Below, in pieces: positions 53,392-62,622 of a DNA stretch of 64,000 nt. The DNA lies in contig NZ_JAPHUF010000004.1 in NCBI RefSeq assembly GCF_026196735.1, forward strand, positions 59,868 through 123,867. The letters are read 5' to 3'. The translations under genes and the position numbers were made by a program. Below the pieces are notes generated by a model. It did no database searches. It was given only the letters and a program-made list of their open reading frames with translations, and had not been told where the DNA came from. The stretch is from Sulfurimonas sp. GTDB taxonomy: Bacteria; Campylobacterota; Campylobacteria; Campylobacterales; Sulfurimonadaceae. How positions within the stretch are numbered: position 1 is the first letter of the stretch; every line of letters starts with the position of its first letter.

Positions 53392-53673
53392 ATGAGTCAA
53401 AATATAAATATGGAAGCACTTTATACTTCTGCAGATAAATTTATCTCTCTAGCTAACGAGATTGCTCAAAAAGATACATCAGGAACAGTTGGTATGGGGT
53501 TACGCTATGCGGCTGCTCGGTATAGTGCATTTGAATCATCTATGATGACAAAAGATATGGCTAAAGAAAAAAATAAGATCAAAGAAGCTCTTTTAAAAGA
53601 TTATGAAATGATGCTTGAAGAGAATTTAACTATGTACATTAAACATCTAGCATCTCAAACTACACAAAAATAA
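53392..53673 (+). CDS. DUF3144 family protein
   Basis: This 93-residue soluble helical protein (MEALYTSADKFISLANE, then GMGLRYAAARYSAFESSM) matches my memory of the DUF3144 family of small proteobacterial proteins. No function is known. An AAGGA site precedes the ATG. The upstream sequence AATAGTGTAAAATTCT is repeated before the RlmB-like gene and probably includes the -10 box. It converges with tkt. Confidence 0.75.
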   Translation: MSQNINMEALYTSADKFISLANEIAQKDTSGTVGMGLRYAAARYSAFESSMMTKDMAKEKNKIKEALLKDYEMMLEENLTMYIKHLASQTTQK

Positions 53674-53691
53674 TCTGTGTAGTTTGTAAAA

Positions 53692-55617
53692 TTATTTAAT
53701 TTTTTCTATTATAGAATCGACCGAGAAACCAAACTTCTCAAAAAGCTGACCGGCTGGAGCAGAAGCACCAAAGCTCTCCATAGCTATTACTTCATCAGCA
53801 AGTCTGTACCACTCTAAACCACGAGCGGCTTCAATAGCTACTCTTTTTGTATCTGGTTTGATGATAGAGTCTATGTACTCTTTTTCTTGCTCTATAAAAA
53901 GATCGTAACACGGCACGCTTACAACATTAACAGGTACATCTTTAGCGTTTAATGCTTCTTTAACCTTAAGTGCCAGTTCTACTTCACTCCCTGATGCCAT
54001 TAGAGTCATTACAGCGTTTTCATCACTCGCAAGAAGATATCCACCCTGAGATGCCTTGCCTTTTAGTGCACTTGGAAGAACTGAAAGGTTTTGTCTTGAG
54101 CATACAAATGCAGATGGAGAATTTTTCATCTCTAATGCAGTTTTCCAAGCTTCAATGTTTTCGGCTCCATCTGCAGGTCTCCAAACATAGAAGTTTGGAA
54201 GTGCACGAAACTGTGAAAGATGCTCAATCGGCTGATGAGTCGGACCATCTTCACCAACACCGATACTATCATGTGTCCAGATAAAAAACTGCTGAATTTT
54301 GCTAAGAGCAGCTATACGAGCGGCAGGTTTTAGGTAATCTGAGAAGACAAAAAATGTAGCAGAAAAAGGCATTAACGGACCATAAAGTGCGATAGCATTA
54401 GTGATTGATGCCATAGCATGTTCACGAATACCAAAGTAAATATTTCTGCCTTTTGGAAACACGCCCATATCGTTTAGGTTTGTTTTGTTTGACGGACTTA
54501 AATCAGCTGAACCGCCTAGAAAACTAGGAATAGCTTTTGCGATTGCATTCATAACTTTTCCGTTTGTGCTTCTAGTTGCATCAGCCTTATCAAACAACGG
54601 CCACTCTATACGAGAAAAATCTGGGTTTTCTAAAGCACTTAGAGCTTCATTTTGCTCCATAAGAGGAAGAGTTTTTTGAGAATGAATCCACTCACGCTCC
54701 AACAAATCACCCTCTTCTATCGCACATCTGAATCTAACCATAACATCCGCGTCTACATGAAAAGTTTTTTCCGGGTCAAATCCAGCAGCTTTCTTAGCTT
54801 CAGCGATAATCTCTTCACCAAGAGGTGCACCGTGAGAGTGATGAGAACCTTCTAATTTTCCCGCACCTTTTGCTATGATAGTATTTGCAATGATAATTGT
54901 AGGTTTTGTATTTGCTTTGGCTGTTGTTAAACAAACATCAACCTCATCAAAGTTATGACCGTCACACTCTAGTACATCCCAGCCTTGAGATTCAAATCTC
55001 ATACTAATATTTTCACTTATACTTAACGATGTTGAACCTTCGATTGTGATACGGTTAGAGTCATAAATCAAAATTAGATTATCTAGTTTATTGTGCCCTG
55101 CAATTGAACAAGCTTCATAAGAGACACCCTCTTCTAAATCACCATCACCGCACAGACAGTAAACATTATGGTCTATTAATTCTGCAGTCTCAGAGTTAAC
55201 TTGAGCACCAACAAACTTAGAAGCCATTGCAAAACCAACAGCATTAGCAATACCCTGACCTAATGGACCCGTAGTAATTTCGATGCCTTCCGTATGTCCA
55301 TACTCAGGATGACCTGGAGTTTTAGAATCTAGTTGACGAAAGTTTTTAAGATCTTCAATCTCTAAACCATATCCCCAAAGATAATAAAGTGAGTAGATAA
55401 GACCGGTTGCATGACCGCCGGAAAAAACCAATCTGTCACGATTTAACCAGTTAGGATTTTTAGGGTTGTGTTTTAGGTGTTCACTTAAAACTACAGCGAT
55501 ATCCGCAAGACCCATTGGAGCACCTGGGTGACCCGAGTTTGCCGCTTGAACCATATCTGCTGCTAAAAATCTTATACTGTCTGCCATTTTTTGACGCATT
55601 GCATTATTATTACTCAT
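53692..55617 (-). CDS. tkt: Transketolase
   Basis: Transketolase moves two-carbon ketol units in the pentose phosphate and Calvin cycles, using thiamine diphosphate. The 641-residue protein has the N-terminal domain (LAADMVQAANSGHPGAPMGLAD; CLCGDGDLEEGVSYEA), the central pyrimidine domain (FGIREHAMASITNAIALYG; TFFVFSDYLKPAARIAAL) and the C-terminal domain (VAIEAARGLEWYRLAD). Length and motifs are standard. ispA lies 14 bases upstream on the same strand. Confidence 0.97.
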   Translation of the reverse strand: MSNNNAMRQKMADSIRFLAADMVQAANSGHPGAPMGLADIAVVLSEHLKHNPKNPNWLNRDRLVFSGGHATGLIYSLYYLWGYGLEIEDLKNFRQLDSKTPGHPEYGHTEGIEITTGPLGQGIANAVGFAMASKFVGAQVNSETAELIDHNVYCLCGDGDLEEGVSYEACSIAGHNKLDNLILIYDSNRITIEGSTSLSISENISMRFESQGWDVLECDGHNFDEVDVCLTTAKANTKPTIIIANTIIAKGAGKLEGSHHSHGAPLGEEIIAEAKKAAGFDPEKTFHVDADVMVRFRCAIEEGDLLEREWIHSQKTLPLMEQNEALSALENPDFSRIEWPLFDKADATRSTNGKVMNAIAKAIPSFLGGSADLSPSNKTNLNDMGVFPKGRNIYFGIREHAMASITNAIALYGPLMPFSATFFVFSDYLKPAARIAALSKIQQFFIWTHDSIGVGEDGPTHQPIEHLSQFRALPNFYVWRPADGAENIEAWKTALEMKNSPSAFVCSRQNLSVLPSALKGKASQGGYLLASDENAVMTLMASGSEVELALKVKEALNAKDVPVNVVSVPCYDLFIEQEKEYIDSIIKPDTKRVAIEAARGLEWYRLADEVIAMESFGASAPAGQLFEKFGFSVDSIIEKIK

Positions 55618-55631
55618 TACTATTACCTTTT

Positions 55632-56477
55632 TTATTTATGTCTGTTTATGTATTTAGTTAGTAGAGGTGAGAGTTCATTTTTTAAATTCTCATCAAAATT
55701 ACTTAACTCTGTTGTGAGTTCATCCGCCAAAGCATTTGCTTCTTTCATAGTCTCATCAAGACCTAAAAGTGTTACAAAACTATTTTTATCTTCATCATTG
55801 TTTGTAAGCTTTCCAGCCTCCTCAGAACTTTGCGTCACATCGAGTATATCATCTTGAATTTGAAACAGAAGTCCAAGCTTTATCCCAAAATTATACAGTT
55901 TTTCACCTAACTCTTCTTTTCCTACTATAATTGCACCCATCTTCAGTGAAGCGGCGATGAGTTTTGCTGTTTTATTTGTATGAAGTATTTTCACATCTTC
56001 TATAGAGAGTGGTTTATTTTCAAAGTAACAGTCAATCGCTTGACCTAAAACCATTCCGTTTAAACCACCGTTAGATGAGAGTTCTCTAATGAGCTGAACT
56101 CTTGTGTAATCTGAAAAAGGAGCATCGCTTAAAACCTCAAAAGAGTAAGTGTTTAGTGCATCTCCAACAAGAATTGCAGTTACTTCATCGTAAGCTACAT
56201 GTAGAGTTACTTTACCGCGACGAAGAGGAGAATCATCCATGGCAGGTAAATCATCATGGATAAGAGAGTATGTGTGCAAAAGTTCTATCGCATAAGCTGC
56301 GTGCATTGCACCATCAAGCATCAAAGTATTATATGATTTCACAACTCCAAGAAGAAGTGCTGGACGAAATCTCTTTCCGCCAGCTATCAACATCTTGTGC
56401 AGAGCCTCTTCATATGTAGGGTGAATACTTTTTGAAACCGGTAAGTTTCTTAGTAAAAAATTCTCAAAGTTTTGCAT
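55632..56477 (-). CDS. ispA: Polyprenyl (geranyl/farnesyl) diphosphate synthase
   Basis: This 281-residue enzyme condenses isopentenyl and dimethylallyl diphosphates to farnesyl diphosphate or a similar chain. The first Asp-rich motif is HDDLPAMDDSPLRRG (DDxxxxD type of bacterial IspA), and the second is QIQDDILD. GGKRFRPALLLG near 32-43 binds isopentenyl diphosphate. It uses the MEP pathway product, to which ispG in this window contributes. It sits between the PDZ protein and tkt on the minus strand. Confidence 0.93.
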   Translation of the reverse strand: MQNFENFLLRNLPVSKSIHPTYEEALHKMLIAGGKRFRPALLLGVVKSYNTLMLDGAMHAAYAIELLHTYSLIHDDLPAMDDSPLRRGKVTLHVAYDEVTAILVGDALNTYSFEVLSDAPFSDYTRVQLIRELSSNGGLNGMVLGQAIDCYFENKPLSIEDVKILHTNKTAKLIAASLKMGAIIVGKEELGEKLYNFGIKLGLLFQIQDDILDVTQSSEEAGKLTNNDEDKNSFVTLLGLDETMKEANALADELTTELSNFDENLKNELSPLLTKYINRHK

Positions 56478-56489
56478 ATGAAATTTTAG

Positions 56490-57470
56490 CTAATTTACAG
56501 TCACAAAAAACTGAAATTGGTCTCTTTGAAAAAGAAGATTTAATGAGTTTTTATTCTTTGATAATATATCTGCTATATTTCGCTCATTTTTAACCTCTAC
56601 ACCGTTTATTCCAAGAAGTTTATCTCCTAGTTTAAGTGCATACGGTAAAGCTTTTTTTTCTATTTTTACAATGAGCATATTTTTATCAAAAGAGATTCCT
56701 AAAAATTCTAAAAAAGTATCACTTAAATATCCTCCGCCTTTTCTCATCTGGCTTTTTACATTAAAACTAAGTACTTTGTCTGCTCTTTTTATTTTGACTT
56801 TATGAGTAGAACCTATTTTACTAAAAAGAACTTTACGCATAAAATCTGCACTGTTTTTGACTTTTTTTCCATCAAATTCTAAAATAAAATCATTTATCTC
56901 AAAAGGATTATCTTGCATAAATACATTACTTGCACTCACAACCACAATTCTGTTTTCATCTTTAACTCTTATACCGATATCCGCATAACTCACTTTATCT
57001 ATTGTTAAAAATCTATTTATATACTCTTTTTCTATTATTCCTCTAGGGGTAACTATGCCTTCGAGTGCACAGCAGCTATTTAAAAGCATACTTGGTATTG
57101 GCAAAGGTTCACTATATGTTGCAAAACTGTTCAGTCCAACTTGACGCTTTAGTATTTTACCCTCAACAACTGTTTTTGTATTAACCGCAGCGGTTCCTAA
57201 AGATAGTTTCATATTTACTCTAAAGGGGTGTTTAAATCTTTTTTTATCTTCTATTAGATATAACGATAAGTATGGGTCATGCTTAATAATTTTAGCATTA
57301 GGAGGTTTTTGTGAGAAGATTAATCTCTGGTTTTTTTGTACTGGAATTTGTAGTGTTTGATTTACGATTGCATCTGAATGGATAGTTTTTAACTTACAAG
57401 CCTCAAAACCGCCTTTGCAAGCATATAGATTTAAAAGAAGAAAGTTTAGAGCTAAAAATAGCCTAAACAT
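56490..57470 (-). CDS. Exported PDZ-domain protein, function unknown
   Basis: The 326-residue protein has a signal peptide (about 1-18, LALNFLLLNLYACKG; the Cys may be a lipobox or a disulfide Cys). A beta-rich N-terminal region follows, with a Cys pair (LLNSCCALEG). Two PDZ-like repeats come last, the second with GDKLLGINGVEVKNERNIADIL. No protease motif is seen. It starts directly after the ybaB stop (TAAATG), so the two are coupled. A periplasmic scaffold or protease cofactor is a guess. Confidence 0.75.
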   Translation of the reverse strand: MFRLFLALNFLLLNLYACKGGFEACKLKTIHSDAIVNQTLQIPVQKNQRLIFSQKPPNAKIIKHDPYLSLYLIEDKKRFKHPFRVNMKLSLGTAAVNTKTVVEGKILKRQVGLNSFATYSEPLPIPSMLLNSCCALEGIVTPRGIIEKEYINRFLTIDKVSYADIGIRVKDENRIVVVSASNVFMQDNPFEINDFILEFDGKKVKNSADFMRKVLFSKIGSTHKVKIKRADKVLSFNVKSQMRKGGGYLSDTFLEFLGISFDKNMLIVKIEKKALPYALKLGDKLLGINGVEVKNERNIADILSKNKNSLNLLFQRDQFQFFVTVN

Positions 57471-57803
57471 TTACTTGGCTCCAAACGGGTTTGAACCGCC
57501 CATTCCACCCATTCCACCGAGCATGCCCATAGCACTACTCTGTCTGTTTTGTTCTACCATTTTATTGGCATCGTTTATAGCCCCGATAAGCAAGATTTGA
57601 AGTGAATCTTTATCTGATAAAAGCGAATCATCAATATTAATATCAATAACCTCACCTTTTCCGTTGATACTCACTTCAACTAAACCTCCGCCGCTTTTAA
57701 CATTGAAAATTTTAGACTCTAGCTCAGCTTGAAGTTTTTGTGCATTTTCTTGCAAACCGCTTAAGTCACCAAGCATTTTACTCATATCGCCTAAATTGAA
57801 CAT
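57471..57803 (-). CDS. YbaB/EbfC nucleoid-associated protein
   Basis: This 110-residue protein has the family pattern of an N-terminal helix (QENAQKLQAELESKIFNVKSGGGLVEVSINGKGEVIDINIDD-like order), a small sheet and a C-terminal helix, then a Met/Gly-rich tail (GMLGGMGGMGG). YbaB dimers bind DNA without strong specificity. It is usually next to dnaX and recR; here it lies between panD and a PDZ gene. Confidence 0.88.
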   Translation of the reverse strand: MFNLGDMSKMLGDLSGLQENAQKLQAELESKIFNVKSGGGLVEVSINGKGEVIDINIDDSLLSDKDSLQILLIGAINDANKMVEQNRQSSAMGMLGGMGGMGGSNPFGAK

Positions 57804-57805
57804 AT

Positions 57806-58171
57806 TTAAATACTGTCTGCTATATAATCTATATCATTATTATCATCTAAGATAACAACTTTAGGTTTGTAAGTCTCTAGCTCTTTTTCTTCATAAGTAG
57901 CATAAGCAACAATTATTACTTTGTCACCTTTGTGAACTTTTCTAGCAGCCGCACCGTTTAAACAGATGTCTCGTTTACCGCGTTCGCCTAAGATAATGTA
58001 TGTTGAAAATCTTTCACCATTATTGACATTTAAAATCTCGACTTTTTGTCCAACTCTCATCTTAGCAGCTTCTAAAAGCTCTTCATCTATTGTAATTGAA
58101 CCAACATAGTTTAAGTTAGCATCAGTAACAGTAGCGCGATGGATTTTGCTGTAGAGCATATCAATTAACAT
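57806..58171 (-). CDS. panD: Aspartate 1-decarboxylase, proenzyme
   Basis: PanD makes beta-alanine from aspartate for pantothenate synthesis and uses a pyruvoyl group formed by self-cleavage. The 121-residue protein has the cleavage site YVG-SIT with Gly24-Ser25, the same numbering as in Escherichia coli, which supports the ATG at 58171. The catalytic Tyr region ([14 protein letters not shown]) is present. It ends two bases before ybaB. Its product is used by PanC, encoded at 18.1 kb. Confidence 0.95.
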   Translation of the reverse strand: MLIDMLYSKIHRATVTDANLNYVGSITIDEELLEAAKMRVGQKVEILNVNNGERFSTYIILGERGKRDICLNGAAARKVHKGDKVIIVAYATYEEKELETYKPKVVILDDNNDIDYIADSI

Positions 58172-58180
58172 ATTCTTTCC

Positions 58181-58555
58181 CTACATTCCCATCTGTTTTC
58201 GCATATCACACGGAGAAATTGGATCATCCCACTGCTCTGCTTCAATAACAAACTCTTGTACTACATTTCCGCCAATTATATGCTCATCAACAATTCTATC
58301 GATTTTTTCTTTAGTTAATCCTGCATACATTGTGTGTCCAGGCTCCACAAGCATAACCGGACCTGATGTACAACGATTGAGACATGAAGTACGAATAGGT
58401 TGAACCGTTCCCATAACTCCTGTTTGCATTAGCTTTTGCGCTAAATGCTGAAAAAGGTCCTGAGTTTCAGGTGTAACACATGACGGTTTTGGCATACCCG
58501 GAGGAGATGACTGCTCACATTTAAATATGTAAAATGCTGGTTGAGGAATTCCCAT
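58181..58555 (-). CDS. Thioredoxin-fold [2Fe-2S] ferredoxin-like protein
   Basis: The 124-residue protein has Cys at 13, 26, 58 and 62 (FKCEQSSPPGMPKPSC and TSCLNRCTSGPVMLVEPG). This is the spacing of thioredoxin-like [2Fe-2S] ferredoxins and of the NuoE/HoxF-type cluster domain. It should be a soluble electron carrier. A late Cys in DPISPCDMRKQ is extra. It is ten bases upstream of panD in the same direction, with a gap to murE on its other side. The redox partner is unknown. Confidence 0.85.
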   Translation of the reverse strand: MGIPQPAFYIFKCEQSSPPGMPKPSCVTPETQDLFQHLAQKLMQTGVMGTVQPIRTSCLNRCTSGPVMLVEPGHTMYAGLTKEKIDRIVDEHIIGGNVVQEFVIEAEQWDDPISPCDMRKQMGM

Positions 58556-58642
58556 AAATTTATCCTTAATATTTTTCGCAATTATAACAAAAATAACCTC
58601 ATAAATAATTATGCTATGAAATAAGTTTTAATATTTAAGAAT

Positions 58643-59938
58643 TTAATTTATATTTAGTAACTCTTTTACTACTTCCCTATCATCAAAAGGCAATTTTTCA
58701 TCATAAATAATTTGGTAGGATTCATCACCTTTACCAAGTATTACAACCACTTCATCCTCTTCTTGATCATCAAGTGCCATTTGTATAGCTTTTTTTCTAT
58801 TTAGCTCTACACTTACTATGCTCTTATCTTCAATACCTTCTAAAATATCTTCAACTATTGCCTGAGGGTCTTCATTTCTTGGATTATCGCTGGTAACATA
58901 TACTTTTTTTGCTAAAGAAGCCGCAACTCTTCCCATCATAGGTCTTTTTGATCTATCTCTGTCTCCACCGGCACCAAACACTACCAAAAGTTCTTTCTCT
59001 TTAAGCGCATTTAAGACTTGCTGCATCCCGTCTGGAGTATGTGCAAAATCAACTATTACATTTGGAAGAGAGCAAACCTGCTCCATTCTACCGCTGACAC
59101 CGGCAAAATTATCAACCACTTCCGCCACTTCTTCGAGTTTTTTACCTGTCAACATGTGAACTGCAGATATTGCTGCCATTAAATTATAAAGATTAAAAAA
59201 TCCATGTAATGACGCAGTAAAAGGAACCACTTCTTGAAAGTGCTGTATTATTCCGCTTGACGCATTATTGAGAGAGTATGCTATAAGCCTGTATGTAGCA
59301 GAGTTTTCTATTGCGTAAGTCATAGTGTTTTTAAAATTAAATGATGCTTTTGGCTCATCTTTATTTATAAGTTTTTTGCAGTCATCTTGAAAAAAACTAT
59401 TTTTAGTTGCTATATACTCACCAATTGTTTTATGATAATCTAGATGGTCTTGAGTAATATTTGTCAGTATTTTTAACTCAAAATTTAAGCCTTCTATTCG
59501 TTTTTGAGCAATTGCATGTGAACTGACTTCCATAATAAAAAATTCACATCCAGCTTCAACTGCCTGATAAATATGCCTGTATGTATTTAAAACTGACGGC
59601 GTGGTTAAACTTTTTCCTTCAACAATATCATCATTCATAAAAAAACCACGCGTTCCCTGCATAGCAGTTTTATAGCCTAAATCTAATAAAAATGAGTATA
59701 TTGCGCTCGCTGTAGTTGTTTTACCGTTTGTACCGGTAATTCCAACTATTTTAATTTTATCTATGCCAAAAAGTCGTGCGACATCTTTAATATTTATAAT
59801 TGAGTGAGCAGAGTTATTTTTTGCATCTTGAAGATATTTTTCATTTTGGTTTGTTAAAACAAAAGCCGTTTCATTATCGCATTCCGAAGAGTTTTCAGTT
59901 ATATACTTAAACTCTTCATTTGGTAATTTAATTTTCAC
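58643..59938 (-). CDS. murE: UDP-MurNAc-tripeptide ligase MurE (meso-diaminopimelate type)
   Basis: MurE adds the third amino acid to the peptidoglycan precursor using ATP. The 431-residue protein has the P-loop GTNGKTT (69-75), NITQDHLDYH, and DNPRNEDP, the motif that goes with meso-diaminopimelate in place of lysine. It is shorter than Escherichia coli MurE at the N-terminus, as in related genera. The start is GTG, overlapping the upstream TPR gene by 11 bases. Confidence 0.93.
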   Translation of the reverse strand: MKIKLPNEEFKYITENSSECDNETAFVLTNQNEKYLQDAKNNSAHSIINIKDVARLFGIDKIKIVGITGTNGKTTTASAIYSFLLDLGYKTAMQGTRGFFMNDDIVEGKSLTTPSVLNTYRHIYQAVEAGCEFFIMEVSSHAIAQKRIEGLNFELKILTNITQDHLDYHKTIGEYIATKNSFFQDDCKKLINKDEPKASFNFKNTMTYAIENSATYRLIAYSLNNASSGIIQHFQEVVPFTASLHGFFNLYNLMAAISAVHMLTGKKLEEVAEVVDNFAGVSGRMEQVCSLPNVIVDFAHTPDGMQQVLNALKEKELLVVFGAGGDRDRSKRPMMGRVAASLAKKVYVTSDNPRNEDPQAIVEDILEGIEDKSIVSVELNRKKAIQMALDDQEEDEVVVILGKGDESYQIIYDEKLPFDDREVVKELLNIN

Positions 59939-60518
59939 TCTTAAAGCCCTTTGCTAACTTTTTTAAAAGTTTTCTAAGGACTTCATCACTTGGATAAGCA
60001 CTTAAAGCATTCTCTAAATACGCAAGCGCCATCTCTGAAAAACCATTATCAATAAGGTTCTCTAAAAAATCAACAAAATCATCTTTTTGAGTTATTATTA
60101 CACGAGTTGAAAACATAATATTTTCAAAAGTCTCTTTGAAGCTCTCTCCACCATCTACTATAGCTTTAAAATCTTTATAAAGTATGCCGTCTTCAAATTC
60201 AAGTCTGTCACGAAGTGGTTCTGCAAATACTTCACCAAGCTTCTCTAGTGAACCATCCATATTTTGCAATATATCGCTAATGATAATATCTGCTTGTTCT
60301 TTATCTTCTTCTTTTAAAATCTCATAATAATCAAAAAGAGCCTCAGCCCCGCCTTCTCCACTCATAGCCATTTCAGCTAAAATAACGCCATTATATGCCT
60401 CTTTGGAGTTGGGAAAATTTTGTAAAACAATTGCAAACTTCTCTAATGCACTCTTGTAGTCACTCTTTGAGAAGCTTTCTTTTGCTTGTGATAATATTTT
60501 ATATTTACTAATACTCAT
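59928..60518 (-). CDS. TPR-like cytoplasmic protein, function unknown
   Basis: The protein (196 residues from ATG 60518) has an N-terminal TPR unit (ILSQAKESFSKSDYKSALEKFAIVLQNFP) and a related helix pair near the C-terminus (MALAYLENALSAYPSDEVL). The middle is acidic. No signal peptide is seen. I prefer the ATG at 60518 with GTGGA ahead over the GTG at 60527. It lies between nfu and murE in one operon and overlaps murE. A role in cell-envelope assembly is only suggested by position. Confidence 0.7.
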   Translation of the reverse strand: MSISKYKILSQAKESFSKSDYKSALEKFAIVLQNFPNSKEAYNGVILAEMAMSGEGGAEALFDYYEILKEEDKEQADIIISDILQNMDGSLEKLGEVFAEPLRDRLEFEDGILYKDFKAIVDGGESFKETFENIMFSTRVIITQKDDFVDFLENLIDNGFSEMALAYLENALSAYPSDEVLRKLLKKLAKGFKSEN

Positions 60519-60532
60519 AATTTCCACTTTAT

Positions 60533-60808
60533 TTATAGGTTGTCTATATCGTTTTCCATGCCAATTGGTACATTTATAACCGTTAGCTCTGGATGTATAT
60601 CCATCTTTAGTTGTCTTTCAACGCCGTATTTTAGCGTAGTTCCACTGCTTCCACAGCCAATACACGCACCTTTTAACTGCACATAAACTTTAGAATTTTT
60701 TACAGTTAAAAATGCTATATCACCGCCGTCAAGAGCTAAAGATGGACGAACTTTATCTATAACATTTTCTACAGGACCCATCAGTTCTTCATCTGTAAAT
60801 GGAATCAT
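60533..60808 (-). CDS. NifU-like C-terminal scaffold protein (Nfu)
   Basis: The protein (91 residues from the ATG at 60808; another ATG two codons upstream overlaps the ribosome site) has the Nfu motif LKGACIGCGSS, whose CxxC binds a transient iron-sulfur cluster. Nfu domains pass clusters to target enzymes. Likely clients in this window include IspG, but no direct link is shown. It precedes the TPR gene. Confidence 0.9.
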   Translation of the reverse strand: MIPFTDEELMGPVENVIDKVRPSLALDGGDIAFLTVKNSKVYVQLKGACIGCGSSGTTLKYGVERQLKMDIHPELTVINVPIGMENDIDNL

Positions 60809-60888
60809 ACCCATCCTTTAAAATCAATATTTTTTATTATTGTCATAAGATATGACAAAATCGCTTAACTAATGATAAAAAATATCAC

Positions 60889-62109
60889 TTATTCTTCCAA
60901 TGAAAGAATTTGATGAACATAGGTTGGTTTTCTCATGCCAACAAGTATATAATCGACACTTTCTCTTTGAATTAAAAAATTCAGTGCACATTCTTGCATA
61001 CTTGAGTTACACTCTTTAAAAAACTCTTTTAATTGAACTTTAGTATTTTTGCTACACTCGTATGCAACCATTTTTCTGTACTCTTGAAGATATAAATCTA
61101 TAAAGTTAAGCATTGTATCTCTATTTTGCTCATCTAACGCCTCTAGAGTCTTTTTCATATGAGGAATTATTTGAGTAAAAAGAAATGTGTCATAATCACC
61201 AATCCAACCAAATTTATGCTTGTTCGCATCGAGCTGTTCTAAAAGATTGTATAAAGGTCTTAACATGTCATTGTCGCAAACTTCCATAAGCTCATTAAAG
61301 TGATGATAATATTCTCTGCTTTCGTCATAATCAGCAAGACGAAACATCATATTTTCATATTTTGCATTTAACGGTCTATTTGCTAAAACTCTTAACCCAT
61401 TCGCTTTTGCCCAAGAAGCACATTTTAAACCTTCTCGCTCAAGAAGATTAATTGGCAGCTCGATTGTTGTGAAACTGTGCTTAGTATTTCCAGCCACAAC
61501 AGCCGCATTTTCTGCCAAAGTTATTAGATCTTCGTATGGCAGAAACTCTTCATTGGTCTGTTCAAGCGAGAAACTATTTGAACTTACTCCATAAGAGCCT
61601 ATTCTTCCATTTTTAACCTCTTCTTCAAGACCTACAAAAGATTCTTCAATTCTTCTATACATCTCATCAAGTCTTTCATCTTTATCTATACCTTTTTTTA
61701 TGGCATCAATAAGATAATATTCAGGGTTATGAATAAGATAACAATCAACCCTGCTCATCTCCAATCTTTTTAGAGATTCACTAAGCTGTGCATGCAAAAA
61801 CGGTTTTGAAATTGAGTGAAAACACTCTTGGTTAAACTCTACCACATCCTCTGCAATTGGTTCTTGTTTGTGACTAATTAAGTTTGAGCCTTGAATATAT
61901 CCGAACTTACTAACTATTTCTACTTGACTTCTTTTGTCTTCATCAAATTCTCTAAAAGCAAGAGCAATAGCTCTCTCTGCTCCGCCATCCGTATAGTTAG
62001 ATGATGTATCTATCATTTTTATGCCCGAATCTATTGCTTCTTTTAATGCTTCTATATGCTGAGGATTTAAATCACTTATTCTATAAGTTCCAAATGCGAA
62101 ATTACTCAT
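60889..62109 (-). CDS. Aldo/keto reductase family protein
   Basis: The 406-residue protein starts FAFGTYRISDLN and shows the aldo/keto reductase catalytic elements IDTSSNYTDGGAE (Asp and Tyr) and IVSKFG (Lys). These are followed by VDCYLIHNPEYY (His) and the C-terminal VDYILVGMRKPTYVHQIL. It should use NADPH to reduce a carbonyl. It is about 80 residues longer than common members, with a helical insert around residues 240-330. The substrate is unknown. It is separated from nfu by about 80 bases. Confidence 0.85.
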   Translation of the reverse strand: MSNFAFGTYRISDLNPQHIEALKEAIDSGIKMIDTSSNYTDGGAERAIALAFREFDEDKRSQVEIVSKFGYIQGSNLISHKQEPIAEDVVEFNQECFHSISKPFLHAQLSESLKRLEMSRVDCYLIHNPEYYLIDAIKKGIDKDERLDEMYRRIEESFVGLEEEVKNGRIGSYGVSSNSFSLEQTNEEFLPYEDLITLAENAAVVAGNTKHSFTTIELPINLLEREGLKCASWAKANGLRVLANRPLNAKYENMMFRLADYDESREYYHHFNELMEVCDNDMLRPLYNLLEQLDANKHKFGWIGDYDTFLFTQIIPHMKKTLEALDEQNRDTMLNFIDLYLQEYRKMVAYECSKNTKVQLKEFFKECNSSMQECALNFLIQRESVDYILVGMRKPTYVHQILSLEE

Positions 62110-62154
62110 ACTGCTTGTCTCTCTTTAAAGTATTTTAGAATTGGGAATTTTAAA

Positions 62155-62238
62155 CTCTCAAAAACAAAGTTTTTGTAGCTTTATGGGGTTGTAGGGACTA
62201 ATGTCCCTGCCACTGAAATGAATTACTTCATTTCAGTG
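62155..62238 (-). terminator. Three tandem stem-loops after rplQ
   Basis: On the minus strand behind the rplQ stop come a perfect 12-bp stem (62211-62222 with 62227-62238) and an 8-bp stem with GGGAC/GTCCC core (about 62190-62210). A CAAAAAC/GTTTTTG stem ends the series. None has a plain U-tract. They probably end the rpsD-rpoA-rplQ transcript or protect its 3' end. Confidence 0.55.
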
Positions 62239-62250
62239 ATGAAATAGTAA

Positions 62251-62601
62251 TTACACTAATTCAATAAATGCCATAGTAGTAGCGTCACCACGACGAATAC
62301 GAGTTCTAGTAATTCTGGTATATCCGCCAGTACGATCAACATACTTAGGAGCTATTTCATTTACTAATGTTTTAGTTGCTTCTTTACTTTGAAGCGCCGC
62401 GAATACTGCTTTATGAGCGTTTGCATCATTCTTACCAGCTATTGTGATAAGTTTTTCAACATAAGAACGAAGCTCTTTAGCTTTAATAACAGTAGTTTCA
62501 ATTTTACCGTGTTCAATTAACGAAATACTAAGGTTCTTAAGTAAAGCTGCACGGTGTGCGCTTGTACGACCTAGTTTACGATATCCATGACGATGTCTCA
62601 T
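62251..62601 (-). CDS. rplQ: 50S ribosomal protein L17
   Basis: L17 lies near the peptide exit tunnel on the 50S surface. The 116-residue protein has [21 protein letters not shown] at its start and [25 protein letters not shown] at its end, both diagnostic. It is the last gene of the alpha operon, 21 bases behind rpoA. Confidence 0.98.
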   Translation of the reverse strand: MRHRHGYRKLGRTSAHRAALLKNLSISLIEHGKIETTVIKAKELRSYVEKLITIAGKNDANAHKAVFAALQSKEATKTLVNEIAPKYVDRTGGYTRITRTRIRRGDATTMAFIELV

Positions 62602-62622
62602 CTCTAATTCCTCTATTTAAGC

